Shown: positions 35,103 to 43,632 of the stretch, in pieces | Numbering within the stretch: position 1 is the first letter of the stretch | How the letters are laid out: each line of letters opens with the position of its first letter | NCBI GenBank assembly: GCA_020848745.1 | Contig: JADLHM010000070.1 | Location: forward strand, 28,196-92,195 | DNA: 64,000 nucleotides | Reading direction: 5' to 3' | DNA from: Deltaproteobacteria bacterium | Lineage (GTDB): Bacteria; Desulfobacterota; Binatia; UTPRO1 | Notes under the pieces: model-generated | The model's database searches: none | What the model was told of the DNA's origin: nothing | The model's input: only the letters and a program-made list of their open reading frames with translations | Translations under genes and position numbers: made by a program

Positions 35103-35206
35103 CCCGCGCCGTCCGCATCCGGGCGCGCCGCTCCGTCGTGAGCGCTCGCCCGCGTGCGCGCATCGCTCGCCGGGGCGGGGGTGCGCCGATTCGACGCAGG
35201 GAATCG

Positions 35207-35281
35207 CTCGGGTGAGCTTGTCGCTGCGGGGCCCCCGGGGGTAAGAGCGAGCGTCGTCGCAACGTTGTGAGATCACCCGAG
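35207..35281. promoter_or_regulatory. Widely spaced 9-bp inverted repeat upstream of the LolA-like operon
   Basis: CTCGGGTGA (35207-35215) and TCACCCGAG (35273-35281) are perfect inverse copies 57 bases apart. They flank a palindromic CCCCCGGGGG and end 31 bases before the LolA-like start codon. They could be paired operator half-sites or a long stem in the leader. No -10/-35 pair is convincing. Confidence 0.35.
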
Positions 35282-35312
35282 GCGCGCGGCGCGCGCGGAG
35301 GAGGCTCCCGAC

Positions 35313-36080
35313 ATGACTTGTGGCTCGTCTCGGCGCCCGTGGCTGCTCGCCGTCGCACTGCTCGTGATCACGCGCCCGGCACACGCCGATGGCGACGACC
35401 CGCGCGATCTCGTGAAGCGCGTCCTCGACGCGGTGCCGAAGGTCGCGCTCACCGCCCAGGCGACGCTTACGTCCGACCGCGGCTGGACACGCGAGCTCGC
35501 ACTCAGCCGCGCGTTCGTCGACGGCGCCGACGCATCCTACCTCGAGGTGACGGCGCCGCTCGCCCTCAAGGACACGCGCTTCCTCCTGGTCGACCGGGCG
35601 GAGGGGCGCGACGAGCAGTTCATCTACGTCCCGACCGTGAAGCGGGCGATGCAGGTCTCGGACGAGACCCGCAAGCAGCCGTTCCTCGGCTCGGACTTCA
35701 ACGTCAGCGACATGGTGCGTCCGGAGCTCGACGCCTTCACCTACCGCGTCGTCGGCGACGAGACGGTCGGCGGACGGGCCGCCCGTCTGGTCGAGGCGAC
35801 GCCCAGGACGCCCGAGAAGGAGCTCTACGCGAAGACCGTTTCGGCGATCGACCCGCGCGATCTGCTCGTGCTGCGCGTGCAGTTCTTCGACCCGAAGGGC
35901 GGGCTCCTCAAGGTCTGGACGCTCGACAAGGTCGAGCGGATCGACGGCAACTGGACGCCGATGGTGCAGCGCATGGAGGACCTGACGGACGGGCACTGGT
36001 CGCGCCTCACGCTCACCGAGGTGCGCTACGGCGCCGACGTTTCGCCCGACGTCTTCAAGCGCAGCTACCTGAACCGCTGA
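35313..36080 (+). CDS. LolA-like outer-membrane lipoprotein-sorting protein
   Basis: The protein has 255 residues. A signal peptide ends near 'RPAHADG', and GGAGGAGG precedes the ATG. 'DLVKRVLDAVPK', 'RAFVDGADASYLEVTAPLALKDTRFLLV', 'FIYVPTVKRAMQVS', 'FLGSDFNVSDM' and 'WTLDKVERIDGNWTPM' are typical of the periplasmic LolA-like family found beside RND or ABC transporters. It probably carries a lipid or lipoprotein between membranes for the adjacent ABC system. Confidence 0.9.
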   Translation: MTCGSSRRPWLLAVALLVITRPAHADGDDPRDLVKRVLDAVPKVALTAQATLTSDRGWTRELALSRAFVDGADASYLEVTAPLALKDTRFLLVDRAEGRDEQFIYVPTVKRAMQVSDETRKQPFLGSDFNVSDMVRPELDAFTYRVVGDETVGGRAARLVEATPRTPEKELYAKTVSAIDPRDLLVLRVQFFDPKGGLLKVWTLDKVERIDGNWTPMVQRMEDLTDGHWSRLTLTEVRYGADVSPDVFKRSYLNR

Positions 36081-36090
36081 GGGAGAAGGC

Positions 36091-37212
36091 ATGCGCTCGC
36101 TCCAGGCGATGATCCGCAAGGAGTTCGTGCACATCGCGCGCGACCCGCAGCTGATCGGCTTCGTGATCGGGCTCCCCATCCTGCTGCTCGTGCTGTTCGG
36201 CTATGCGCTCCGGCTCCGCCCCGACAACCTCACGGTCGCGGTCTGGGACCGGGAGAAGAGCTTCTTCAGCGTGAGCGTGAAGGACCGGCTCGCCGACGAG
36301 GGCAAGCTCAAGGTCGTGGAGGTGGATTCCGAGGAGACGATCCGCGCCTGGCTGAAGGACGGCCGGGCGCGGCTCGGGCTCGTCATTCCGACCGGCTTCT
36401 CGCAGCGCCTCGCCGACAACCAGCAGACGCCCTTCGGCCTGCTCGTCGACGGCAGCATGCCGACGCTCGCGCAAGCGGGGCTCTTCGGCGCCCGCGTGCT
36501 CACGGGGGAAGAGGCGTCGGAGGCGCTCCGCTTCGACGATCCCGATCACCCGACGCCGCCGACCCGCAAGCCGCCGATCAAGATCGTCGAGGAGATCCTC
36601 TTCAACCCGGAGCTCCGCGACTCCGATTTCTTCCTGCCGGGCACGATCGGCATCGTCATCATGCTGGTCACGCTCACGCTCTCGTCGGGGCTCGTGCGCG
36701 AGAAGGAGCAGCAGACGATCGAGCAGCTCCTCGTGACGCCGATCTCCCCCGGCGCCCTCATCATCGGAAAGATGCTGCCGTACGGCTTCATCGCCGCCCT
36801 CGACTTCGTGGTCGCCGTCGTGCTCGCGCGCGTCGTGTTCGCGCTGCCGTTCCGCGGCTCGGTGCTCGGCGTCGTCGTGCTCGCGGCGCTCTTCATCCTG
36901 GCTCTGCTCGCCCTCGGCGCCCTCATCTCGACGCTCTCGGAGACGCAGATCCAGGCGAACTTCATGGCGGTCTTCGTGATCGTGCCGTCGGTCCTGATGT
37001 CCGGCTTCGTCTTTCCGATCGAGGCCATGCCGTACTGGCTTCGGCCGGTCGCCTGGAGTCTCCCCATGACCTATTTCGTCGAGGCGAGCCGCGGGCTCAC
37101 GTTGAAGGGGGCGTCGATCGCGGAGCTCGGGCGGGACTTCGCGGCGCTCGTCACCTTCGTTGTTGTCCTTGGCGCCGTCAGCGTCGTCCGCTTCCGGAAG
37201 ACGCTCTCATGA
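36091..37212 (+). CDS. ABC-2 type transporter permease
   Basis: The protein has 373 residues. One N-terminal membrane helix, a periplasmic domain of about 150 residues, then five helices with 'LVREKEQQTIEQLLVTPISPGALIIGKMLPYGFI' at their start: the YhbS/YbhR-like ABC-2 permease layout. GGGAGAAGG precedes the ATG. The matching ATPase is probably the convergent gene at 37876-38886. The substrate may be a lipid or drug, handed over to the LolA-like protein. Confidence 0.93.
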   Translation: MRSLQAMIRKEFVHIARDPQLIGFVIGLPILLLVLFGYALRLRPDNLTVAVWDREKSFFSVSVKDRLADEGKLKVVEVDSEETIRAWLKDGRARLGLVIPTGFSQRLADNQQTPFGLLVDGSMPTLAQAGLFGARVLTGEEASEALRFDDPDHPTPPTRKPPIKIVEEILFNPELRDSDFFLPGTIGIVIMLVTLTLSSGLVREKEQQTIEQLLVTPISPGALIIGKMLPYGFIAALDFVVAVVLARVVFALPFRGSVLGVVVLAALFILALLALGALISTLSETQIQANFMAVFVIVPSVLMSGFVFPIEAMPYWLRPVAWSLPMTYFVEASRGLTLKGASIAELGRDFAALVTFVVVLGAVSVVRFRKTLS

Positions 37213-37814
37213 GCCCGAACGGCGAGATCGACGTTCCGAAGGGAACCGTTCTCTTCCGGCAGGGAGATCCGAGTGACTCGATGTTCGTCGTCGCGGCCGG
37301 CCGCGTGCGCCTCACCCTCGGGGGCGGCGCCGAGATCCAGGAGATCGGTACGGTTGGCCCGGGCGAGTTCTTCGGTGAGGTCTCGCTCATCACCGGCGGC
37401 GAGCGCAGCGCGTCGGCGGAGGTGATCGAGGACAGCCGCTTGCTCGTCATCGACCGCGACGCGTTCCACATGTTGCTCCAGGACGACCTCGCCACCGTCA
37501 CCCGCATGCTGAGCGAGCAGGGCGTGCGATTGAGCCGCACGAACGATCCGATCCAGGAGGGATTGCAGCGGCTCGCGCGCGTCCGCCTGATCGCGCGCGG
37601 CCTGCGCGAGGTCGGCGCCGAGATGCGCCTGCCCGCGCGGATCCCGAGCGCGGCGCTTGCGATCGTGTTCGGGACGTCGCCCGATGCTCTCGCCGGGATC
37701 GTGCGCGAAGTCGTCGGTTGCGGCGGCGGCACCTGGGACGGCGAGACGTGGACGATCGCGACGCGCGGCGAGGTCGACGCGCTGCTCGGCGCGCTCGTCA
37801 CCTTCGCCGGGTGA
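37209..37814 (+). CDS. CRP/FNR-like cyclic-nucleotide-binding protein
   Basis: The protein has 201 residues, coupled to the permease (ATGA). The cNMP domain is intact, with 'GTVLFRQGDPSDSMFVVAAGRVRL' and a binding cassette 'FFGEVSLITGGERSASAEV' carrying the Glu and Arg that contact the nucleotide ribose-phosphate. The C-terminal 80 residues ('IPSAALAIVFGTSPDALAGIVREVV', then 'DGETWTIAT') look like a diverged winged helix. It may regulate the transporter operon in response to cAMP or cGMP. Confidence 0.82.
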   Translation: MSPNGEIDVPKGTVLFRQGDPSDSMFVVAAGRVRLTLGGGAEIQEIGTVGPGEFFGEVSLITGGERSASAEVIEDSRLLVIDRDAFHMLLQDDLATVTRMLSEQGVRLSRTNDPIQEGLQRLARVRLIARGLREVGAEMRLPARIPSAALAIVFGTSPDALAGIVREVVGCGGGTWDGETWTIATRGEVDALLGALVTFAG

Positions 37815-37875
37815 GCGGACACGAGGGTGCGCGCTGCGGCACGGGCGCGGTGCCGGCGACGGGGTGTCTCGACGC

Positions 37876-38886
37876 TCAGCGGCCTGACGCCGTCTCGTGG
37901 TCCATGCGGCGCGTGAAGGACACGAAGATGTCCTCGAGGCTGGGGTACACCGAGCGGATCGCGCGCACCTCGATCCGCGCCGCGAGCAGGTGTTTGCGGA
38001 GCGCGTCCATCACGACGGCGCGCTGCGCGGCGGCCGCGAACGTCGCGAAGCCGTCGGCGTTCTGCGGCTCGGGCGGGACGTCGCGCAGGCGGACGTGCAG
38101 GGCCTGCCCGAAGACGCTCACGTCGTCGACGAAGGGCGCGTTTCGCAGCGACGCCAGGGCCGGCATGAGCGGGTGGCACATGATCTCGAGGCGGCGATTC
38201 GTCGCCGCGATCTCTTCCTGCTTCATCGAGTTCGGGTCGCCGCTCACGAGGAGATTCCCGTAGTAGATGTAGGCGGCCTGGGTGCAACGCTCGGCCTCGT
38301 CCATGTAGTGCGTGGTGACGAAGAGCGTCGTGCCCTGCTCGGCGAGCTGGAAGAGGAGGTCCCAGAGGAGCCGGCGCGCGACCGGGTCGACGCCGGCCGT
38401 CGGCTCGTCGAGGAAGAGGATGCGCGGCCGGTGGATCAACGCGCACGCGAGCGCCAGACGTTGCTTCAAGCCGCCCGAGAGGCTTCCCGCGATCTGCCGC
38501 TCGCGGCCCTCGAGGCCGCAGAGGCGGACGAGCTCGCGCTTGCGCTCGTCGGCGACGTCGCGCGCGACGTCGTACACGTCGCCGAAGAAATCGAGGTTCT
38601 CCCGGATCGTGAGGTCCGGGTACAGGCTGAACTTCTGCGAGACGTAGCCGATCAGGCGCTTCACGCGCTCGGGCTCGCGTGTGACGTCGCAGCCGCCGAC
38701 GATCGCGCGGCCCGAGGTCGGCACGAGGAGCCCGCAGAGCATGCGGATGAGCGTCGTCTTGCCGGAGCCGTTCGGCCCGAGCATCCCGAAGATCTCGCCC
38801 TCGCCGATCGTCAGGCTCACGTGCGACACGGCGAGGCGCTCGCCGAAGGCGCGCGTCAGGTCCTCGATGATGATCGCGTCCGGCAT
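37876..38886 (-). CDS. ABC transporter ATP-binding protein
   Basis: The protein has 336 residues. It has Walker A 'GPNGSGKTT', signature 'LSGGLKQRLALA', Walker B 'ILFLDEPTAGVDP' and an H-loop 'FVTTHYMDEAE'. The C-terminal extension ends 'SLEDIFVSFTRR', typical of YbhF/CcmA-type ATPases that partner ABC-2 permeases. It is last in a minus-strand set with two cNMP-domain membrane proteins and converges with the permease gene, its likely partner. Confidence 0.94.
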   Translation of the reverse strand: MPDAIIIEDLTRAFGERLAVSHVSLTIGEGEIFGMLGPNGSGKTTLIRMLCGLLVPTSGRAIVGGCDVTREPERVKRLIGYVSQKFSLYPDLTIRENLDFFGDVYDVARDVADERKRELVRLCGLEGRERQIAGSLSGGLKQRLALACALIHRPRILFLDEPTAGVDPVARRLLWDLLFQLAEQGTTLFVTTHYMDEAERCTQAAYIYYGNLLVSGDPNSMKQEEIAATNRRLEIMCHPLMPALASLRNAPFVDDVSVFGQALHVRLRDVPPEPQNADGFATFAAAAQRAVVMDALRKHLLAARIEVRAIRSVYPSLEDIFVSFTRRMDHETASGR

Positions 38887-38897
38887 GGTCTCGGCTT

Positions 38898-39983
38898 CTA
38901 CGTGCCCACCGTCGGCGGGGTCAACGGCGGTGCCGGCGCGGCGCGCCGGCGGAGCGCGTCCGCCAGTAGCTGCGCCACCCGGCGATGGAAGCGGCGGAGG
39001 TACACCGCCTGGAAGAGCAGCGCCGCGGCGACGAACGCGGCGTTCGCGCCCTCGGCGCGGTCGTAGAGCACGTCGACGGAGAACGCGAGGTTCGGGTCGG
39101 GCGTCACCATGTCGCGATAGAAGAGGTCGAAGGTGAGGAGCACCGGGAGGGCGTTCACGAGGAGCGCGAGCCCGGTGCCGTAGAGAATGGCGAGGGTCCG
39201 GCGGAGGCGGGGCCGGAAGTAGAGCAGCGAGACGGTGCCGGCGACGCAGAGCAGCACGACGCCGCTCACGTAGCTCGCGCGCAGCAGCGACTCGACGGTC
39301 GGGGCGAGCGCGACCCGGCGCGCGAGCCCGATCGCTCCGCGCACGCCGAGGAGCGTCGCCGCGAAGGCGCCGAGCATGAGGAACGGCAGCTCCCGACGGT
39401 GCCGTACGACGAGCTCGCGCCAGGCGACGCGCGCCGCCGCCGTGAAGCGGCGCGGACGCTCGGGCCGGGCGTCGCCGCCGTCGGCGTTGCGGAGCGCGCC
39501 GCGGCGCGCGGCGTCGTCGCTCGTCGGGTCGAGCACGGTCGCGAGCACCCGCTGGTTGTCGCGGTGGCGCGCCGCGAGGACGGCCGCGAGGCGGGCGGCG
39601 GCCGGCGGGTAGCGGCGCAACAGCTCGTCGAAGCGCGCGTGGTCGATCGCGAGCAGCAGCATGCGGGTGGTGGCGGTGACGGTCGCCGAGCGCAGCTCGC
39701 CCGTGAAGAGCGCCATCTCGCCGATACAGTCGCCCGGACCGACCTCGGCGAGCGCGAGGGGCGCGTCGTCGCCGAGGCCGCCGACGGTCGCCGTGCCGGT
39801 GCCGCGTAGCACCACGAGCGCCTCCTCGCCGGGCTCGAGCTCGGCCACGACGCAGCGGCCGGCGCCGACGATGCGGAGCGCGCCCTCCCCGGCGAGCGCC
39901 CGCAACATCGGCGCGGGGACGTCGTGGAAGAGCGGGACGCGACGGAGCAGCCGGGCCACGCCGACGGCGCGACGCCCGCTCAC
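38898..39983 (-). CDS. Membrane protein with intact cyclic-nucleotide-binding domain
   Basis: The protein has 361 residues from GTG overlapping the upstream stop (GTGA). The N-terminal domain (about 15-130) has 'VPLFHDVPAPMLRALAGEGALRIVGAG' and a canonical cassette 'CIGEMALFTGELRSATVTA', so it should bind cAMP or cGMP. Four hydrophobic helices follow ('LPFLMLGAFAATLLG', 'SYVSGVVLLCVAGTVSLL', 'TLAILYGTGLALLVNALPVLLTF', 'AAFVAAALLFQAVYL'). No catalytic domain is visible. Possibly a nucleotide-gated sensor, forming a pair with the upstream paralogue. Confidence 0.78.
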   Translation of the reverse strand: MSGRRAVGVARLLRRVPLFHDVPAPMLRALAGEGALRIVGAGRCVVAELEPGEEALVVLRGTGTATVGGLGDDAPLALAEVGPGDCIGEMALFTGELRSATVTATTRMLLLAIDHARFDELLRRYPPAAARLAAVLAARHRDNQRVLATVLDPTSDDAARRGALRNADGGDARPERPRRFTAAARVAWRELVVRHRRELPFLMLGAFAATLLGVRGAIGLARRVALAPTVESLLRASYVSGVVLLCVAGTVSLLYFRPRLRRTLAILYGTGLALLVNALPVLLTFDLFYRDMVTPDPNLAFSVDVLYDRAEGANAAFVAAALLFQAVYLRRFHRRVAQLLADALRRRAAPAPPLTPPTVGT

Positions 39984-41026
39984 GCGCGTCTCCCCGCGCG
40001 CGCGAGCACGTAGGTCGCGAGGTCGCCGTAGAGCCGCCGGAAGTACACGAGCTGCGCGAGGAGGACGCCGAGCAGCGCCTGCGCCCAGTAGTTCAACGGT
40101 TGGTAGTAGTCCGGGTGCAGGTTCCAGATGAGCGCGAACTCGTCGAAGACGAGCCCGAGGCCGACGCCGAACGCCGCCGCGACCGCGCGCAGGTGCCGGC
40201 GGCCCGTCGGGAAGAAGGCGCACAGGCCGGCCGCGATCACGATCGCGAAGCCGTAGTTGAAATGGTGGACGTGCACCGGGTTCGGGCCGCCCGAGTCGCG
40301 CAGGTTGAAGAGCCGATGCTCGAGGTCGAGCCCGAGGATCGCCGTGACGACGGCGCGCGACGCGAGGATCGCGGCGGCGAAGCCGGCGAGCACCCAGAAC
40401 GTCGGCTCGCGGACGTGCGCGCTCACGAGCCGGGCGAGCACCTGACGCGCGGCCGCGCGCGTGACGCCCCCGCGGCGGCCGACCCGCCGGCGCCTCGCCG
40501 CGAGGAAGCGCGCGAGCGCGGCCGGCGTCTCGGTGCTCTCGAGGTCGCGAATCTCGCGCAGGAGGTCGCTCGTCGCTTTGAGCTCGCGCGACAAGCGCTC
40601 GGCCACGGCGACCCACACGATCGGGAAGTCGCCGACGAGCGCGAGGAACGCCGGGCGATCGAGCAGCGCCACGACGGCCACCTCGTCGGCCTCGACCACC
40701 GCCGCCGCGACGACCTCGGTGAAGAGCGCGACCTCGTCCCAGCGGTCGCCGGGCCAGAGCAGCGTCGCCGCGTCGCCGCCGCCCGCCGCCGCGTGGCGGA
40801 CGCGTACGTGTCCGGCGAGGACGACCCCGAGCATCGGCACGCCCTGGTCCGCGAGCGCGAGGCGCTCGCCGGCCGCGAGCGGCAGCACGCGAAAGCGCGA
40901 GGCCGCGCGCGCTCTCTCGTCGTCGCGGAGCGCAGCGAGCCAGGGCAGCGTCTCGACGAGCCCCGTGTCCACTGCGTGCGTCGTCTCGGGCGGGAGCACG
41001 CGGCGGTCTGCCGACGCGCGGTTCAC
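39980..41026 (-). CDS. Membrane protein with degenerate cyclic-nucleotide-binding-like domain
   Basis: The product has about 348 residues if started at GTG 41026; other in-frame starts exist (ATG 41110, GTG 40972). The N-terminal half is a cNMP-like beta-roll ('FRVLPLAAGERLALADQG'), but the cassette reads 'DEVALFTEVVAAAVVEAD', lacking the conserved Gly and Arg. It probably cannot bind nucleotide. Several membrane helices follow, with 'NPVHVHHFNYGFAIVIAAGL' rich in histidines and 'GLVFDEFALIWNLHPDYY'. That acidic/histidine set within the membrane could bind metal or haem. It is coupled to the intact paralogue. Confidence 0.7.
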   Translation of the reverse strand: MNRASADRRVLPPETTHAVDTGLVETLPWLAALRDDERARAASRFRVLPLAAGERLALADQGVPMLGVVLAGHVRVRHAAAGGGDAATLLWPGDRWDEVALFTEVVAAAVVEADEVAVVALLDRPAFLALVGDFPIVWVAVAERLSRELKATSDLLREIRDLESTETPAALARFLAARRRRVGRRGGVTRAAARQVLARLVSAHVREPTFWVLAGFAAAILASRAVVTAILGLDLEHRLFNLRDSGGPNPVHVHHFNYGFAIVIAAGLCAFFPTGRRHLRAVAAAFGVGLGLVFDEFALIWNLHPDYYQPLNYWAQALLGVLLAQLVYFRRLYGDLATYVLARAGRRA

Positions 41027-41273
41027 GTGTCGGGTGTCGCACGGTGCATGGATCCTCCGCCAGCGAATTCGCGTCGGCGCCGTGCCCCGGAGCGCTCCGG
41101 GACGGCACACCTGCGCGAGAATGGCGCAGGAAAACTGCCGTCCGCAGGCGCCGCGCGCCCGGCCTCGCCCCGCGCGCGCTCGATTTGAACTAGCTTCCCG
41201 CGTGGTCTAGCTTCCCGCCGGTTCGTCGATGCACCGCCGCGCGCGAGCGCGTGCCCGTACCGCGAGGGTTCCC

Positions 41274-42464
41274 ATGGCCGATCTCGAACAGTTCCGTGCC
41301 GACGCGCGCCAGTGGCTCGAGAAGAGCGCGCCGCCGGAGATGCGCGTGCCGCCCAAGTCGCAGGACGAGATTTGCTGGGGCGGACGGAGAGCGTCCGCCT
41401 CCTACCCCGCCCCGGTACTGCGCTGGCTCGCGGTCATGGCGGAGCGCGGTTGGACCGCGCCGACGTGGCCGAGGGAATACGGCGGCGGCGGGCTCTCGAA
41501 GCAGGAGGCGAAGGCGCTCGCCGAGGAGATGGCGAAGCTCCGCCTGCGGCCGCCCCTCACCGGCTTCGGGCTCTCGATGATCGGACCGCTCCTCCTGCAG
41601 GAAGGCAGCGAGGAACTCCGCAAGGAGCACCTGCCGTCGATCATCCAGGGGAAGATCCGCTGGTGTCAGGGCTACTCCGAGCCCGGCTCCGGCTCCGATC
41701 TCGCGAGCCTGCAGACGAAGGCCGTCCGCGACGGCGACGTCTACGTGCTGAACGGGCAGAAGGTCTGGACCTCCTACGCCGACAAGGCCGACTGGATGTT
41801 CATCCTCGTCCGCACCGACTTCCAGGCGCCGAAGCACAACGGCATCACGTTCCTCTTGATGGACATGACGTCGCCCGGCGTCGGCGTGAAGCCGATCAAG
41901 CTCATCAGCGGCTACTCGCCCTTCTGCGAGACCTTCCTCTCCGACGTGCGGGTGCCCGTGAAAAACGTCGTCGGGCAGGTGAACGCGGGCTGGACGATGG
42001 CGAAGGCGCTCCTCGGCCACGAGCGTACGATGATCGCCGACGCGTTCAAGGAGCGCGACGACGCGCGGAAGCTCGTCGATCTGGCGCGGCGGCACCTCGG
42101 GGACGACGGCGGGAAGGTCGCGGACGCGATCATGCGAGACCGGATCACGCAGGTGGAGATGGACCAGGCCTGCCTCGACCTCACGCTCGCGCGCGCGCGC
42201 GACGGCATGAAGGCGGGCCACAAGCCCGGCCCCGAGACCTCGATCTTCAAGTACTACGGCACCGAGCTCAACATGCGCCGCCGCGAGCTCATGGTGAGCG
42301 TCTGCGGGCCGCAGGGGCTCGGCTGGGAAGGGCCCGGCTTCGACGAGGACGAGCTCAAGATGACGCGCGACTGGCTGCGCTCACGCGGCAACTCGATCGA
42401 GGGCGGCACCTCGGAGATCCAGCTCAACATCATCGCCAAGCGCGTGCTCGGCTTGCCGGACTAG
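41274..42464 (+). CDS. Acyl-CoA dehydrogenase, large-type partner
   Basis: The protein has 396 residues from ATG 41274, where the conserved region begins. 'WCQGYSEPGSGSDLASLQTKA', 'NGQKVWTSYADKADW', 'RRELMVSVCGPQGLGWEG' and 'SIEGGTSEIQLNIIAKRVLGLP' with the catalytic Glu fit the FadE-type members that work as one half of alpha2beta2 enzymes. The next gene encodes a second acyl-CoA dehydrogenase 19 bases away. Such pairs act on bulky substrates such as steroid side-chain CoA esters in actinobacteria. The substrate here is unknown. Confidence 0.93.
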   Translation: MADLEQFRADARQWLEKSAPPEMRVPPKSQDEICWGGRRASASYPAPVLRWLAVMAERGWTAPTWPREYGGGGLSKQEAKALAEEMAKLRLRPPLTGFGLSMIGPLLLQEGSEELRKEHLPSIIQGKIRWCQGYSEPGSGSDLASLQTKAVRDGDVYVLNGQKVWTSYADKADWMFILVRTDFQAPKHNGITFLLMDMTSPGVGVKPIKLISGYSPFCETFLSDVRVPVKNVVGQVNAGWTMAKALLGHERTMIADAFKERDDARKLVDLARRHLGDDGGKVADAIMRDRITQVEMDQACLDLTLARARDGMKAGHKPGPETSIFKYYGTELNMRRRELMVSVCGPQGLGWEGPGFDEDELKMTRDWLRSRGNSIEGGTSEIQLNIIAKRVLGLPD

Positions 42465-42483
42465 CCAGGAAGGCGACCATCCC

Positions 42484-43632
42484 ATGGATCTGGTCCTGAA
42501 CGAAGAGCAGGAGATGCTCGCGCGGAGCGCGCGCGAGTTCGTGAGCGGGCGCTCGTCGCTCCGGCGGGTGCGGCAGCTTCGCGACGGCGAAGACGCCGAC
42601 GGCTTCTCGCGCGACCTCTGGCGCGAGATGGCGGCGCTCGGCTGGCTCGGAATCACCGTCCCCGAGGAGTTCGGAGGCGCCGGGCTCGGCTGGACGGACC
42701 AGATGGTCGTGCTCGAGGAGATGGGCCGCGGCCTCATGCCGGAGCCGTTCACCTCGACGGTGCTGCTCGGCGCGACGGCGCTCCTCCTCGGCGGCAGCGC
42801 CGCGCAGAAGGAGGAGCATCTACCGGCGATCGCCGGTGGCGCGCGGCTCGTCGCGGTCGCGTACCAGGAGGCCGGCAGCCGCTACGACGCGAGCAAGGTC
42901 GCGACCGGGGCGGTGAAGAGCGCCACGGGGTTCACGATCACGGGCGAGAAGATCCAGGTGCTCGACGGGCACGTCGCGGACCACCTCGTGGTGTCGGCGC
43001 GCACGTCGGGGGCGAGCGGCGACGTGAACGGCATCACCCTCCTCCTCGTTCCGGCCGACACTCCCGGCGTGACGATCGCGCGCCAGTCGCGCATCGACGG
43101 ACGGAACGCGGCGCTCGTGCGCTTCGACGGGGTCGAGATCGGCGCCGACGCGGCGCTCGGCGAGGTCGGCGGCGGCGGCGCTCTCCTCGGTCGCGTGCTC
43201 GACCGCGCGCGCATCGGGCTCTCGGCCGAGATGCTCGGCTCGATGCGGGCCGCCTTCGAGATGACGAACGACTATCTCAAGACCCGCATCCAGTTCGGCG
43301 TCCCGATCGGGAGCTTCCAGGCCCTCAAGCATCGCGCGGCCAAGATGTACATCGAGCTCGAGCTCTCGCGATCGGCCGTCATGGGCGCGCACCGGGCGCT
43401 CGACGAGCGGAGAGACGACGCCACGATCGCCAAGCTCGCCAGCCTCGCCAAGGCCCGTTGTTCCGACGCCTTCGTGCTGATCGGGAACGAGTGCGTGCAG
43501 ATGCACGGCGGGATCGGCGTCACCGACGAGCACGACATCGGCCTCTTCTTCAAGCGCGCCCGGGTCGCGGAGGCGACGTTCGGCGACGCCGCGTTCCATC
43601 GCGACCGCAGCGCGTGTCTCGAAGGGTATTGA
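42484..43632 (+). CDS. Acyl-CoA dehydrogenase, small-type partner
   Basis: The protein has 382 residues and AGGAAGG precedes the ATG. It has 'GLGWTDQMVVLEEMGRGLMPEPF', 'AYQEAGSRYDASKVAT', 'RIQFGVPIGSFQALKHRAAKMYIELE' and 'QMHGGIGVTDEHDIGLFFKRARV'. The usual FAD-loop 'TEPGAGSD' is replaced by 'QEAGSRYD', and the C-terminus ends before a normal catalytic Glu segment. This is as in beta subunits of heterotetrameric FadE pairs. The upstream gene supplies the catalytic base. It is coupled to the next gene. Confidence 0.9.
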   Translation: MDLVLNEEQEMLARSAREFVSGRSSLRRVRQLRDGEDADGFSRDLWREMAALGWLGITVPEEFGGAGLGWTDQMVVLEEMGRGLMPEPFTSTVLLGATALLLGGSAAQKEEHLPAIAGGARLVAVAYQEAGSRYDASKVATGAVKSATGFTITGEKIQVLDGHVADHLVVSARTSGASGDVNGITLLLVPADTPGVTIARQSRIDGRNAALVRFDGVEIGADAALGEVGGGGALLGRVLDRARIGLSAEMLGSMRAAFEMTNDYLKTRIQFGVPIGSFQALKHRAAKMYIELELSRSAVMGAHRALDERRDDATIAKLASLAKARCSDAFVLIGNECVQMHGGIGVTDEHDIGLFFKRARVAEATFGDAAFHRDRSACLEGY

